Below the pieces are notes generated by a model that was not told the DNA's origin, searched no databases, and worked only from the letters and a program-made list of their open reading frames with translations. 64,000 nucleotides of DNA. Source: Curtobacterium sp. MCBD17_035 (GTDB taxonomy: Bacteria > Actinomycetota > Actinomycetes > Actinomycetales > Microbacteriaceae). This document shows, piece by piece, positions 24,262 through 32,190 of this stretch. Position 1 is the first letter of the stretch. Each line of letters starts with the position of its first letter. The stretch covers positions 1,612,001 to 1,676,000 of the forward strand of contig NZ_CP126279.1 in the NCBI RefSeq assembly GCF_003234815.2, written 5' to 3'. Made by a program: the position numbers and the translations under genes.

Positions 24262-24282
24262 GTCGGCTACCGATCGGCTATT
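24262..24282. repeat. Repeated motif copy
   Basis: On the minus strand this reads AATAGCCGATCGGTAGCCGA, an exact fit to TAGCCGATCGGNNGCCGA. Its TAG (24278-24280) is the stop codon of the HAD hydrolase gene. Confidence 0.75.
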
Positions 24283-24994
24283 GAGATGGAGCCGACCCGC
24301 CTGGTAGGGGCGCTCCAGTGCTTTGGATGATCTGCCACGCTGCATCGGTCAAGGTGCAGCGGGGTCCTACTTGGATCGCTCGCAGGCCAACCGCTTCGGC
24401 GCCGGCGATGTCGGCGATCCGGTCGTCACCGACCATCCATACGTCCTCCCCGGCGCCCGCAATCTCCATCGCGCGCGCAAAAATGCGCGGATTCGGCTTC
24501 TCGGCTCCCACCGCTGCGCTCGTGACGGTGGCATCGATCCAGGGGCCGAGTCCGAGGTCAGCGACGAGGTTCGGGAGTTCGGGCGCGTGGTTGCTGAGGA
24601 TGACGTTCCGATACCCGACGGCAGCCGTGCGCGCGAGCGCCGGTATCGCGTCTTCGGCCAGATTCCAGGCCGAAGGCCGGTAGTACTCAATAGGGATCTC
24701 GGCGATCGCGCGTTCCGCATCTTCTCGTCCCACGCCCGCCACCGTGTACGCACGGAGGAACACAGAATGCTGTGCAGCCCACCATGCGGCAGCGGACTGC
24801 GTTACGCGCACGATGTCGGGTGAGTGCCAGGGGAAGCCGACAGAGAGCTCGGCGGGGAAGTCCGCTGCGGCGAGTCCGAGCCCGGGAGCGATCGGCTGCA
24901 GCGCCTTTTCCAGAGTGGAGGACCAAAGACCTTCACGAGACGCCAACGTGCCGTCGAAGTCCCACAACACGACGCGATTGGTTCTATTGCGCAC
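24278..24994 (-). CDS. HAD-superfamily hydrolase
   Basis: 238 residues, GTG at 24994. Motif I DFDGTLAS with both catalytic Asp residues (about residues 12-19), motif II serine in VILSNHAPELPNL, motif III lysine in GAEKPNPRIF, and motif IV MVGDDRIADIAGAE are all present. Likely a phosphatase of the Cof/Gph-like HAD group with a helical cap; substrate unknown. Looks functional. Its stop codon comes from the repeated motif. Confidence 0.88.
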   Translation of the reverse strand: MRNRTNRVVLWDFDGTLASREGLWSSTLEKALQPIAPGLGLAAADFPAELSVGFPWHSPDIVRVTQSAAAWWAAQHSVFLRAYTVAGVGREDAERAIAEIPIEYYRPSAWNLAEDAIPALARTAAVGYRNVILSNHAPELPNLVADLGLGPWIDATVTSAAVGAEKPNPRIFARAMEIAGAGEDVWMVGDDRIADIAGAEAVGLRAIQVGPRCTLTDAAWQIIQSTGAPLPGGSAPSQ

Positions 24995-25067
24995 GTCGCC
25001 AGACTAGGGCCGGCAACGCAGTTGTGCCCTCCCAGTAGCAGACCTTTCATCGGCCGGGAATGAAGGC

Positions 25068-25522
25068 GTGCTGAGTTGCCGGCAAGTCCTCCTCGATCAG
25101 CACCCCGACTGCCTCGTCATCGTCCCTACATCGACTGGTCCCGACACCGTCACCGGGTGGGCGTTGTTGCCCTACACGTACAACTTTCCCGACGCCCACC
25201 CAGAACGCTTCATCCGCTTCAACCCGCGGTACTACAACGCGATCGTCGAGGGCCGCAAGACCGCAACCACGCGCCTCAACGAACCAGGCGCGACCGGACC
25301 AGCTTGGCTCCTGTTCGAGTTCGACGAGACCTACAAGCGCCTACCCGCTGAGGTCGAACTCATCGAAACCAAGACGTTCGACGAGCTCACCGACGCTGAT
25401 GCTCGAGCTGAAAACGCTGCCACCGCTGAGGACCTTCGGGGAGCTTGCGGCACCACTACCCCTCCCTCACCGACACCTCGACCGTCGACATCGTCCACTT
25501 CAAGCTCACCCCCGCCCGGTGA
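25068..25522 (+). pseudogene. ASCH-domain protein, frameshifted near its end
   Basis: From the GTG at 25068, residues from about 47 on match an ASCH domain (FIRFNPRYYNAIVEGRKTAT, TRLNEPG, then VELIETKTFDELTDADARAE). Near 25445 the frame is off by one base: shifting gives LRHHYPSLTDTSTVDIVHFK and a stop at 25520-25522, the expected ASCH C-terminus. The first 45 residues (LLDQHPDCLVIVPTS...) are not typical and may be grafted. ASCH proteins bind RNA or modified nucleosides. Treated as decayed. Confidence 0.6.
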
Positions 25523-25559
25523 AGGATCGACTAGCGAGACGGAGCGTGCCGGGCTGCCG

Positions 25560-25745
25560 ATGGTAAACAGACGCATGCGCATCCGCCCCTGGGCTCTCAC
25601 GCTCCTGATCGTGCTCGCGGCTTGCGGCGTTGCACTCTTCGTCCTGCCCCCGGGAATGCCGACGCAGATCCTCGGGGCAGTGCTCATCGTTGTGGCGTTC
25701 GCGGTGTTGATCGTCTCAGAACGAGCTGGTCGGTCGGGGCGCTGA
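25560..25745 (+). CDS. Small two-span membrane protein
   Basis: 61 residues from ATG 25560 (or 25575). Two hydrophobic stretches, WALTLLIVLAACGVALFVLP and TQILGAVLIVVAFAVLIVSE, with a basic N-terminus. It is in the same frame as the unshifted ASCH sequence upstream, so a long read-through fusion is formally open, but an independent small gene is more plausible. No ribosome site of note. Confidence 0.4.
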   Translation: MVNRRMRIRPWALTLLIVLAACGVALFVLPPGMPTQILGAVLIVVAFAVLIVSERAGRSGR

Positions 25746-26377
25746 CGGCACGGCAGGTGATCCACAACGGGTGAACCAAAGCGACAGCGGTCTCGACGCA
25801 TGGGTGAGGGGGATACCGGCTTCATGACATAGCTCGAGGCGCACCTCTTTCGGCGCTATCAGGATCGTCGCGCTCGGCAGCACCCAGCTCAGGCCTCGGC
25901 CGCGCGCCCGGCGCTTTACCCGTCCCTGGGACTTGGCGGCCGCTCCATCGAGCGCTCGATCGCGTCGAACGTCACTCCCGACCCGGGTGCTTTCGAACGG
26001 GCAGCTGAACACCTGCACGCTCGAGTCGTCCAACAGGACCGGGGCCACATCGACCTCTTACAGGCGGGGCGGTGGCTTCGTGATCATTGACCCAGTGAAG
26101 CACCCGCACCGGTCCTCGCACGGCTTGGTGACGACCTCGCGGAGCTTGCTCGCCGCGAGCAACCGAAGGGGGCCGGTTGCGATCGGCTGACGAGCAGCCC
26201 TGGCTGCCAACGCTGCCGGCGCGCTGTCTCTGACGGTCGGCATGCTCCGGGCAGCTCCTGTCTGACGTGGCGGAACGTCCGCGTCGTGCTGCCGGAGCCT
26301 CCGCTGCAATGACGCAGATGACGAGCGGGACGAGACCGCCGACGGGATTTCCCCACGACCATCCCACGAGAGGTCCT
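25746..26377. other. Interval without a convincing gene
   Basis: Several frames are open on both strands, the longest on the minus strand (110 codons, 25716-26048, with TILIAPKEVRLELCHEAGIP), but none has a ribosome site or a recognisable domain. A partial motif copy, GCGATCGGCTGA, lies at 26179-26190. The content is best read as debris of the accessory region. Confidence 0.45.
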
Positions 26378-26658
26378 ATGCTGGTTCGTGCCGTCGCGAT
26401 GCCGGGCATTCGGGTTGCCCTGGAACGCAACGGCTCCGTGCGTGCCTGCAGCATTCGGGTTGCTGCAGGCACGCACCTCCGGCCGCCCTCGACGATGCCC
26501 TCCGCGGCTGGGTCGCACGGTACGACGTGGACGAGCTCCCCACCGACGGCACCGGCGACACCGATTGGCTTGCGGAGGTGCGCTGCCTGCTCCAAGCACT
26601 GCGGGGCCAGAACGCGGACCGGTACCACGTCGTCGTCGACGAGCCCTGGTGGGGGTGA
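26378..26658 (+). pseudogene. Small unknown gene disrupted around a perfect hairpin
   Basis: ATG 26378 opens MLVRAVAMPGIRVALERNGS; the natural continuation ALDDALRGWVARYDVDELPT to VVVDEPWWG and a TGA at 26656-26658 is in another frame. The switch falls at the 39-base hairpin 26438-26476, beside a 13-base direct repeat (GCATTCGGGTTGC at 26406 and 26451). The likely history is a small insertion or duplication that broke a gene of about 85-95 codons. Function unknown. Confidence 0.4.
26438..26476. repeat. Perfect 16-bp inverted repeat, 7-base loop
   Basis: GTGCGTGCCTGCAGCA (26438-26453) and TGCTGCAGGCACGCAC (26461-26476) are exact complements around TTCGGGT. No T run follows on either strand, so it is not a classical terminator. 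Confidence 0.85.
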
Positions 26659-26707
26659 CCGGTCCGCTCATGGTCGACGGGTGCCTGTTGGTGATGGCTC
26701 GTCTGAG

Positions 26708-27289
26708 CTACTGCGGACCGTCGTCCCAACGGACCGGCTGCTGGCGGTCGTCCGTCCGGAGCACCGCCGCCAGGAGCTGGTCACGGCGCGTCCCTCGATG
26801 TGTCAGGGCTGATCGGAGCCGTCCTTCGAGGCGGAACCCACATCGTTGCGCGACCAGAGCGGAAGCCTCGTTCTCAGGGAGGGCATGCCACTGCACACGG
26901 CTGAGCCCGAGACCGTCGGGAGGACCGGCGAACGCCCAGTCGAGGATCGCGCTGACCGCTTCGGTCATGAAGCCGTGGCCGCGACCGGCGGGCGCGAGCA
27001 GGTACCCGACTTCTCCGGCTCCGTCTGCGACACCGAAGATGCTCACCGCGCCCACGACGTCGGTGGGGTCGGCTCGCGGGCGGACCGCGAACTCGAACCG
27101 GGTCCCGTCCCGCCATCCCGCTTCGACCTGCCGGACGAACGACTCAGCTTCGTCGCGTCCGTAGGGCACCGGTATCGGGGTGAACGCGATGACGTCCGGG
27201 TCCTGGCAGTACGCCACGATCTGATCCGCGTCCTCGGTCGTCTGCGGGCTGAGGACGAGCCGCGGCGTTCGGAGCGTCACCGGTTCCAT
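26708..27289 (-). CDS. GNAT acetyltransferase, RimJ/RimL type
   Basis: 193 residues, ATG at 27289. Starts LRTPRLVLSPQTTEDADQIV, typical of the RimJ/L (ribosomal-protein acetyltransferase) branch; the acetyl-CoA loop is GYLLAPAGRGHGFMTEAVSA (about residues 95-114), and the HALPENEASALVAQRCGFRL block is also conserved. Appears intact and has the base composition of the core chromosome, so it marks the right edge of the accessory region. Confidence 0.85.
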   Translation of the reverse strand: MEPVTLRTPRLVLSPQTTEDADQIVAYCQDPDVIAFTPIPVPYGRDEAESFVRQVEAGWRDGTRFEFAVRPRADPTDVVGAVSIFGVADGAGEVGYLLAPAGRGHGFMTEAVSAILDWAFAGPPDGLGLSRVQWHALPENEASALVAQRCGFRLEGRLRSALTHRGTRRDQLLAAVLRTDDRQQPVRWDDGPQ

Positions 27290-27356
27290 CGCCCCACGCT
27301 ACCGAGCGAGACGGCGCAGGGAGGGGCTTCGGGCCCAGCAGCGGCCGGTCCTGGTC

Positions 27357-27633
27357 TCACCGCCCCGCGCGCGTCGTCGCGACGCACTGGCGGCGACGGA
27401 GGAGGTCCTGCAGGTCGGGGCAGTCCCAGGTCGTCCATCCGTTCTGGCCGTACGCGTCGAACGCCGAGGTGGAGGCCATGGAGACGCCCGACGGCGTCGT
27501 GCGCACGAAGGTCGGTACCGGGGGTCACCCTCGGTGGTGAGACCGACCCAGCTGAACGTCGCCGAGCCTCCAGCGGCACCGCGAGCACGGCGAGCGCTGC
27601 GGCCACCGCCACCACGGGCCTCCCTACCGACAT
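27357..27633 (-). pseudogene. Small secreted protein, frameshift in a C run
   Basis: From ATG 27633 a signal peptide is encoded (MSVGRPVVAVAAALAVLAVP). The frame stays open to about 27277 only as low-complexity sequence. Removing one C from the five-C run at about 27521-27525 restores VPTFVRTTPSGVSMASTSAF, NGWTTWDCPDLQ and a stop at 27357. The rebuilt protein is about 90 residues with two cysteines. A homopolymer sequencing error is as likely as true decay. Function unknown. Confidence 0.45.
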
Positions 27634-27668
27634 GGCACGAGCGTGGCGGATCAGGCGGCCCGGCGACG

Positions 27669-28697
27669 TCACGATCGAGCGACGGTGCCGTCGGGTCGAG
27701 CGTCCTGCTGGCTCTCGTGCAGACGGTCGATGACGGACCGGTTGGTGGCCGCCCCGACGGTCCCGTACGCGATCAGCGCTGCACCGCGGAGCGCGTCGAG
27801 CGCGGCCGGCACCAGTGCCACCGATGCGTACGTGTCCTCGTCGAGCGCGTCCGCGAGGCGGGCGGTGAACGCCGGCGTCGTCGCCAGACCACCCGTCGTC
27901 GACACCGTCACGCGGTCGCCGCCGATGAGGGGCGCCAGCAGTCCGACGCCGCGAGCGGTCTTGCGGGCGAGATCACGGAGCGCCCGATCCGCCAGTGGCG
28001 ATCGGTCGGCGGCCTCCGTCACGAGGGGCGCGAGTGCGCCGAACCGGTGCCGGACCTCCATCCGGTCCACGTGCGCGAGGCCGAGGATGACGTGGCGGAG
28101 TCCCGGCACGTCGTCCGCGCCCCAGGAGCGGAGGACCGCCGCGACGAACTCGTCGTCGTCCGGACCGGCGGCGCCGAGCAGGATGAGCTGCACCGCCTCG
28201 TAGGCCAGGTGCCGGGCCGCGCCGGCGTAGTGCTCGAACTGCCCGCTCTCGACCTCGGTCCCGTCCGCGTCGATCGCGAGGATCATCGAGCCGGTGCCGG
28301 TGACCACCATGATCCCCGGGGCACCGAGCAGGGCGCCGCGGTGCGCGACGACCGCGTCGTTCAGGATGAGCCGTTCGCACTGCAGCCCCGGCACGCGGAA
28401 GAAGTCATCGGCCCAGCCGTTGTCCCCGTCGCCCTGGTTCGAACCGGCACGGCTCACCATCGCCAGCCCGGCGACGAGCGCGACAGCGTCAGCAGCGTCG
28501 CGGCCGGCGTCCTGCAACGCGCGGACCGTCGTGTCCGCGACGTTCGCGGCGGCGTCCGCTTGGTGGTACGGACTCCCGCCTCGACCCGTCGCGGAGCCGA
28601 GCAGTCTGCCGTCGAGGGCGAAACACCCGACGCGGGAGAACGTGCCCCCGGCGTCGGCGGCGATCACGAAACGGGGGTCCCCTCCGGCGTCGGACAT
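27669..28697 (-). CDS. BadF/BadG-type kinase (N-acetylglucosamine kinase-like)
   Basis: 342 residues from ATG 28697. The ASKHA ATPase motifs are visible: phosphate-1 loop FVIAADAGGTFSRVGCFALD (residues 9-28), connect region and phosphate-2 loop VVTGTGSMILAIDADG (about 127-142), and adenosine region STTGGLATTPAFTARL late in the protein. Length and order fit eukaryotic-type GlcNAc kinases of the BadF/BadG/BcrA family, which phosphorylate amino sugars. No sugar transport gene is beside it, so the substrate remains open. Confidence 0.82.
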   Translation of the reverse strand: MSDAGGDPRFVIAADAGGTFSRVGCFALDGRLLGSATGRGGSPYHQADAAANVADTTVRALQDAGRDAADAVALVAGLAMVSRAGSNQGDGDNGWADDFFRVPGLQCERLILNDAVVAHRGALLGAPGIMVVTGTGSMILAIDADGTEVESGQFEHYAGAARHLAYEAVQLILLGAAGPDDDEFVAAVLRSWGADDVPGLRHVILGLAHVDRMEVRHRFGALAPLVTEAADRSPLADRALRDLARKTARGVGLLAPLIGGDRVTVSTTGGLATTPAFTARLADALDEDTYASVALVPAALDALRGAALIAYGTVGAATNRSVIDRLHESQQDARPDGTVARS

Positions 28698-28967
28698 GGG
28701 CCGAGCGTAGCCAACCCGCGCTCGACGCCGCGCTGTCGCCGCTCCGTGCATCACTCGGTGGCACTACCGCACCGTCGGCACGTGGACCACGGGCCGGTGG
28801 CGGTTGTCGATCTCCGCGCTCGGCCGCCACCATGGCACCACGCTCGGTGACCCGCGTCGTCGAACCGTCCGGTCGACTCGGATGCGCTGGGGATCCGATG
28901 CGCCCGTTGACGAGCGGATCCGGACCGAGCAGGCTGGCTCGCGACTGCGACGACCCCGGAGGCATCG

Positions 28968-29363
28968 ATGACGACCAGCATGTGGGTGAGCATCACGTCA
29001 GGAGATCTCGCGCGATCGGCAGCGTTCTACGAGGCGCTCGGGTTCGTCGTCAACCCGGACTTCTCCGATGAGCACGGGACGTGCTTCGAGGTCGCCGACA
29101 ACCTGCACCTGATGGTGGTCGCGCGGGACTTCTTCGCGACGATGACCACGAAGGAGATCGCCGACCCGAGGACGCATGCGCAGGTCGGCCTCAACCTGAC
29201 GCGCGACTCCCGCGACGAGGTCGATGCGATCGTGGAGAAGGGGCTGGCCGCCGGTGGGCACGAGCCGCAACCAGCGCAGGACCTCGGGTTCATGTACTCC
29301 CGCGACCTCGAGGACCCGGACGGGAACAACCTCGGGTTCCTCTTCATGGCCCCGGCGGACTGA
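28968..29363 (+). CDS. VOC-family (glyoxalase-like) protein
   Basis: 131 residues, ATG 28968. Two beta-alpha-beta-beta-beta units: SITSGDLARSAAFYEALGFV in the first, and the YSRDLEDPDGNNLGFLFM block at the end that is typical of lactoylglutathione-lyase relatives. Members are metal-dependent isomerases, dioxygenases or resistance proteins; no specific role can be assigned. The 270 bases upstream contain no gene. Confidence 0.85.
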   Translation: MTTSMWVSITSGDLARSAAFYEALGFVVNPDFSDEHGTCFEVADNLHLMVVARDFFATMTTKEIADPRTHAQVGLNLTRDSRDEVDAIVEKGLAAGGHEPQPAQDLGFMYSRDLEDPDGNNLGFLFMAPAD

Positions 29364-29402
29364 GGGTCGCGGGTCACCCGGTCATGAGCTCGTAGGTCGT
29401 CA

Positions 29403-29882
29403 TCACCCTTGGCCGGCGGGCGCGTAGGCGACGAGCGGTGAGCCATTGGCAGCGCAATCGTGCTGTGCCCGCTGCATGGCCGCGCGGAACGCGGGCGCGT
29501 CCGGGTCGAACTGCGCGGACGCGACGGTCGGCGGCGAGCTGGCAACAGCGTCCTGGATGCCGGTGAGGTCGGCGACCAGGCCGCGATCCGGCGTTCGCAG
29601 CATCCCCGACACGACGGTCGGCGTCAGATCGACGATCGCGGCGTACCCGGCGTCCTCGATGGTGCCCGCACTCCGCTCGCTGTCTGCGGCGGAGAGGTCC
29701 GTCTCGAGCTCCGTCAGCCCTGCGCAGGTCACCGCGATGTCCGGGTCGGGCGTCGGTGACGCGGCGGATCCCGTGCTGTGCGCGACGGCGCTCCGTGCGG
29801 TGTGATGCGGCGCCGCGGCAGAACATCCGGTCAGCGAGATCACCGCGCACGCGGCAGTGATGGCGACGAGCAGTGTGCGCAT
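29403..29882 (-). CDS. Lipoprotein, unknown function
   Basis: 159 residues from ATG 29882 (a longer start at 29930 would put a charged stretch before the signal). The signal peptide ends in the lipobox LTGC (about residue 20), after which come a Ser/Pro linker and a helical domain with two cysteines (VTCAGLTELETDL... and AQHDCAANGSPL) that may pair. Anchored on the outer face of the membrane. The TetR gene lies just upstream on the same strand. Confidence 0.7.
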   Translation of the reverse strand: MRTLLVAITAACAVISLTGCSAAAPHHTARSAVAHSTGSAASPTPDPDIAVTCAGLTELETDLSAADSERSAGTIEDAGYAAIVDLTPTVVSGMLRTPDRGLVADLTGIQDAVASSPPTVASAQFDPDAPAFRAAMQRAQHDCAANGSPLVAYAPAGQG

Positions 29883-29926
29883 GGTGCCCCCTCGTGCGGC
29901 ACGTTTCCCCTCGCTGCCGCGTCGAC

Positions 29927-30502
29927 TCATCCTGCCGCATCCACTGTCGCCGCTGCCCGCAGAACGAGTCGGATCGCCACCTCGAGCCGCGCCCGGTACT
30001 CGTCGCGGGTGTCGACCTGGTGTTTCAGCCCCACGGACACGCTGCTCAGCGTCCGTGCGACGTCCGCTGCCGCCGCGCAGTGGTCGCTGATCGCCGCGGT
30101 CACCATGGCCTCGAACCGCGCGGGAGCCTCACGGGCGGTGGCATCGAGGAGTTCCGGGTTGTCGGCGATCACGGCGGACACGTCGCGCACCATCGGTCCG
30201 ACGTACCGTCCGGCCCACCGGTCGAACGCGTCGAGCAGGCGGTCGGCGATGGGCCGCGTGTCGTCCGCGAGGAGCTGTTCGATCGCTGCCAGATCCTGGG
30301 TCAGGACGTGTGCCGCGGCCTCCCGGAACAACGCCTCCTTCGACTCGAACAAGAAGTACAACCCCGGGCGGGAGATCCGTGCTGCTCGCGCGATGACGTC
30401 CATCGATGTCCGCCGGTATCCCGCTTGTGCGAACGTGTCGAGCGCTGATTCGAGCACGGTCCGACGGCGTCCCACATCCGTGCCGGTGGAGGTGTCGACC
30501 AT
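29927..30502 (-). CDS. TetR-family regulator
   Basis: 191 residues from ATG 30502; a start at 30526 would place the ATG within the operator. The N-terminal helix-turn-helix is VLESALDTFAQAGYRRTSMD and IARAARISRPGLYFLFESKE (about residues 15-60). The C-terminal ligand domain is unclassified. It diverges from an SDR gene, and a perfect palindrome lies between them, so it most likely represses both itself and the SDR gene. Confidence 0.88.
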   Translation of the reverse strand: MVDTSTGTDVGRRRTVLESALDTFAQAGYRRTSMDVIARAARISRPGLYFLFESKEALFREAAAHVLTQDLAAIEQLLADDTRPIADRLLDAFDRWAGRYVGPMVRDVSAVIADNPELLDATAREAPARFEAMVTAAISDHCAAAADVARTLSSVSVGLKHQVDTRDEYRARLEVAIRLVLRAAATVDAAG

Positions 30503-30525
30503 GCCGCCGATGATACCGCCTTCCA

Positions 30526-30556
30526 TACCGACTAGACAGAACCTGTCTAGTCGGTA
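30526..30556. promoter_or_regulatory. TetR operator, perfect palindrome
   Basis: TACCGACTAGACAG (30526-30539) and CTGTCTAGTCGGTA (30543-30556) are exact complements separated by 3 bases. It lies between the divergent TetR and SDR genes, 12 bases before the SDR start. Confidence 0.9.
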
Positions 30557-30567
30557 CAGTTGCCCGC

Positions 30568-31539
30568 ATGCCCCTTCCGCTCATCCGAACGCGGTTCGAC
30601 GCCGAGTCCACCGCCGCTGACGTCCTGGTCGACGTCGATCTGATGGGTCTGCGCGCGATCGTCACGGGCGCGTCGTCAGGACTCGGCGTGGAGACGGCCC
30701 GCGCCCTCACCGCCGCCGGCGCTGCGGTCACGCTCGCCGTCAGGAACACGTCTGCCGGCACGGCGGTGGCCGACGTCGTCGCCCATTCGACGGGCCGCCG
30801 GCCGGACGTGCGTCACCTCGACCTCGCGGATCGCGCCTCCGTGGCCGCCTTCGTGGCGCATTGGGAGGCTCCGCTGCACTTGCTCGTCAACAACGCCGGT
30901 GTGGTGACCGGGGGGCTCGAGCGGACGGCGGAAGGGCGTGAGCTGCAGTTCGCCACGAATCACCTCGGCCACCACGCGCTCGCGAATGGTCTTCGACGGT
31001 CACTCGCCAGAGGCGCCGCGGAGCGCGACGGCGCCCGGATCGTCGCGCTCAGTTCCACCGCGCACATGCGGGCGAACGTCGACCTCGACGACCTCGACTT
31101 CACCCGATCCGAGTACGATCCCCAGATCGCCTACGCACGAGCCAAGACCGCGAACTCCCTGTTCGCCGTGGCGGCGACGCGCCGTTGGGCGGACGACGGC
31201 ATCGTCGCGAACGCCGTCAACCCGGGCGGGATCGCCACCGGGCTCCAGCGGAACTTCTCGGCGGCGCAGAAGGCGTCGTTGGAAGCCGCCGAAGCCGCTG
31301 GCGTGTTCGCCTACAAGACGGTCGAGCAGGGCGCCGCGACCACCATGGTCGCCGCGGTCGCGCACGAGTTCGCCCACACCGGCGGGCACTACCTCGACGA
31401 CTGCCAGGAGGCCTACACGGTTCCGAACGAGGCGAGTCTCGCGGATCACCCGCACGGGGTGAAGGCGTGGGCGCTCGATCCCGACGCGGCGGATCGGCTC
31501 TGGAGGGCGTCGGAGGAGCTCACGCGCGGGCCTCACTGA
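30568..31539 (+). CDS. Short-chain dehydrogenase/reductase
   Basis: 323 residues. Rossmann motif TGASSGLG (about residues 34-41), NNAG (about 109-112), serine in VALSSTAH and the catalytic YARAK (Y-x-x-x-K, about residue 190). The long C-terminus resembles the retinol-dehydrogenase/WWOX-like SDR branch. NAD(P)H-dependent oxidoreduction of an unknown alcohol or ketone. Probably controlled by the divergent TetR protein. Its stop overlaps the 3' end of the convergent phosphatase gene by 7 bases. Confidence 0.88.
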   Translation: MPLPLIRTRFDAESTAADVLVDVDLMGLRAIVTGASSGLGVETARALTAAGAAVTLAVRNTSAGTAVADVVAHSTGRRPDVRHLDLADRASVAAFVAHWEAPLHLLVNNAGVVTGGLERTAEGRELQFATNHLGHHALANGLRRSLARGAAERDGARIVALSSTAHMRANVDLDDLDFTRSEYDPQIAYARAKTANSLFAVAATRRWADDGIVANAVNPGGIATGLQRNFSAAQKASLEAAEAAGVFAYKTVEQGAATTMVAAVAHEFAHTGGHYLDDCQEAYTVPNEASLADHPHGVKAWALDPDAADRLWRASEELTRGPH

Positions 31540-32147
31540 CGCGGATCCGCCGAGAGCGACCCAGGCAGGTGCTCCGTCGTGCCGATCTCGCCCACGTGGT
31601 AGCCGAGGGCGACGACGTCGAGACGTGTGATCGACCCGTGCGGGAGCCCCGCGAGGGCGTCGGGGCGGAGCGATCGCATCTCGTCGTCGGAGAGGATGTC
31701 TCGCAGCACGTCGCGGATGATGCCGCCGTGCGTGATCACGACGAGATCACCTGCGTCCGGGAGTGCCTCGTCGATCAGGTGACGGAGCCGTGCCGCGGCT
31801 GCGCGCGACGAATCGCCGACGGCCGGGACGAGGTCCCGATCGCGCTCCGTGCGGTCCCACGCTTCTCGGAACGCATCCCACGATGCGTCGTCGACGACCG
31901 GTGGGTCGTACTCCATGCGCTCACGCGCCCGGTCGTCCACTCGAACAGGGAGCGCGGGGCGGTCGATCAGCAGCGGCGTCGCGGAGTCGCGGGCGCGGCG
32001 CGCCGGGCTGATGACGATCCTCCCGATCGGCTCGGTCCGGAGGCGCTGCATCACCGCGTCGGCCTGCTGCGTCCCACGCACCGTGAGCGCTCCGTCGCGG
32101 TGCCGGACCTGTTCGCCGTGGCGGACGAGCCACACGCGCTGCACCAC
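31533..32147 (-). CDS. Histidine phosphatase (phosphoglycerate-mutase-like)
   Basis: 204 residues from the GTG at 32147; GAGGAG (complement of 32154-32159) lies 6 bases upstream. Starts VVQRVWLVRHGEQ with the RHGE catalytic motif, includes SPARRARDSATPL and the second catalytic histidine in VVITHGGIIRDV. A broad family of phosphomonoesterases; substrate unknown. Lies 43 bases downstream of the MOSC gene, in one transcript. Confidence 0.85.
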   Translation of the reverse strand: MVQRVWLVRHGEQVRHRDGALTVRGTQQADAVMQRLRTEPIGRIVISPARRARDSATPLLIDRPALPVRVDDRARERMEYDPPVVDDASWDAFREAWDRTERDRDLVPAVGDSSRAAAARLRHLIDEALPDAGDLVVITHGGIIRDVLRDILSDDEMRSLRPDALAGLPHGSITRLDVVALGYHVGEIGTTEHLPGSLSADPRQ

Positions 32148-32190
32148 CGTCGGCTCCTCGGTCCTCGGGCGCCCCGGCCGGTCTCGTCGC

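Noticed and set aside
25716-26048. A 110-codon minus-strand frame after the small membrane-protein gene
   Set aside because: Overlaps the gene upstream on the other strand, has no ribosome site, and shows no recognisable domain.
13646-26700. A classical integrative element inserted at tRNA-Val
   Set aside because: No integrase, excisionase, relaxase or phage genes were seen, and I could not find a second copy of the tRNA 3' end at the right side of the region.
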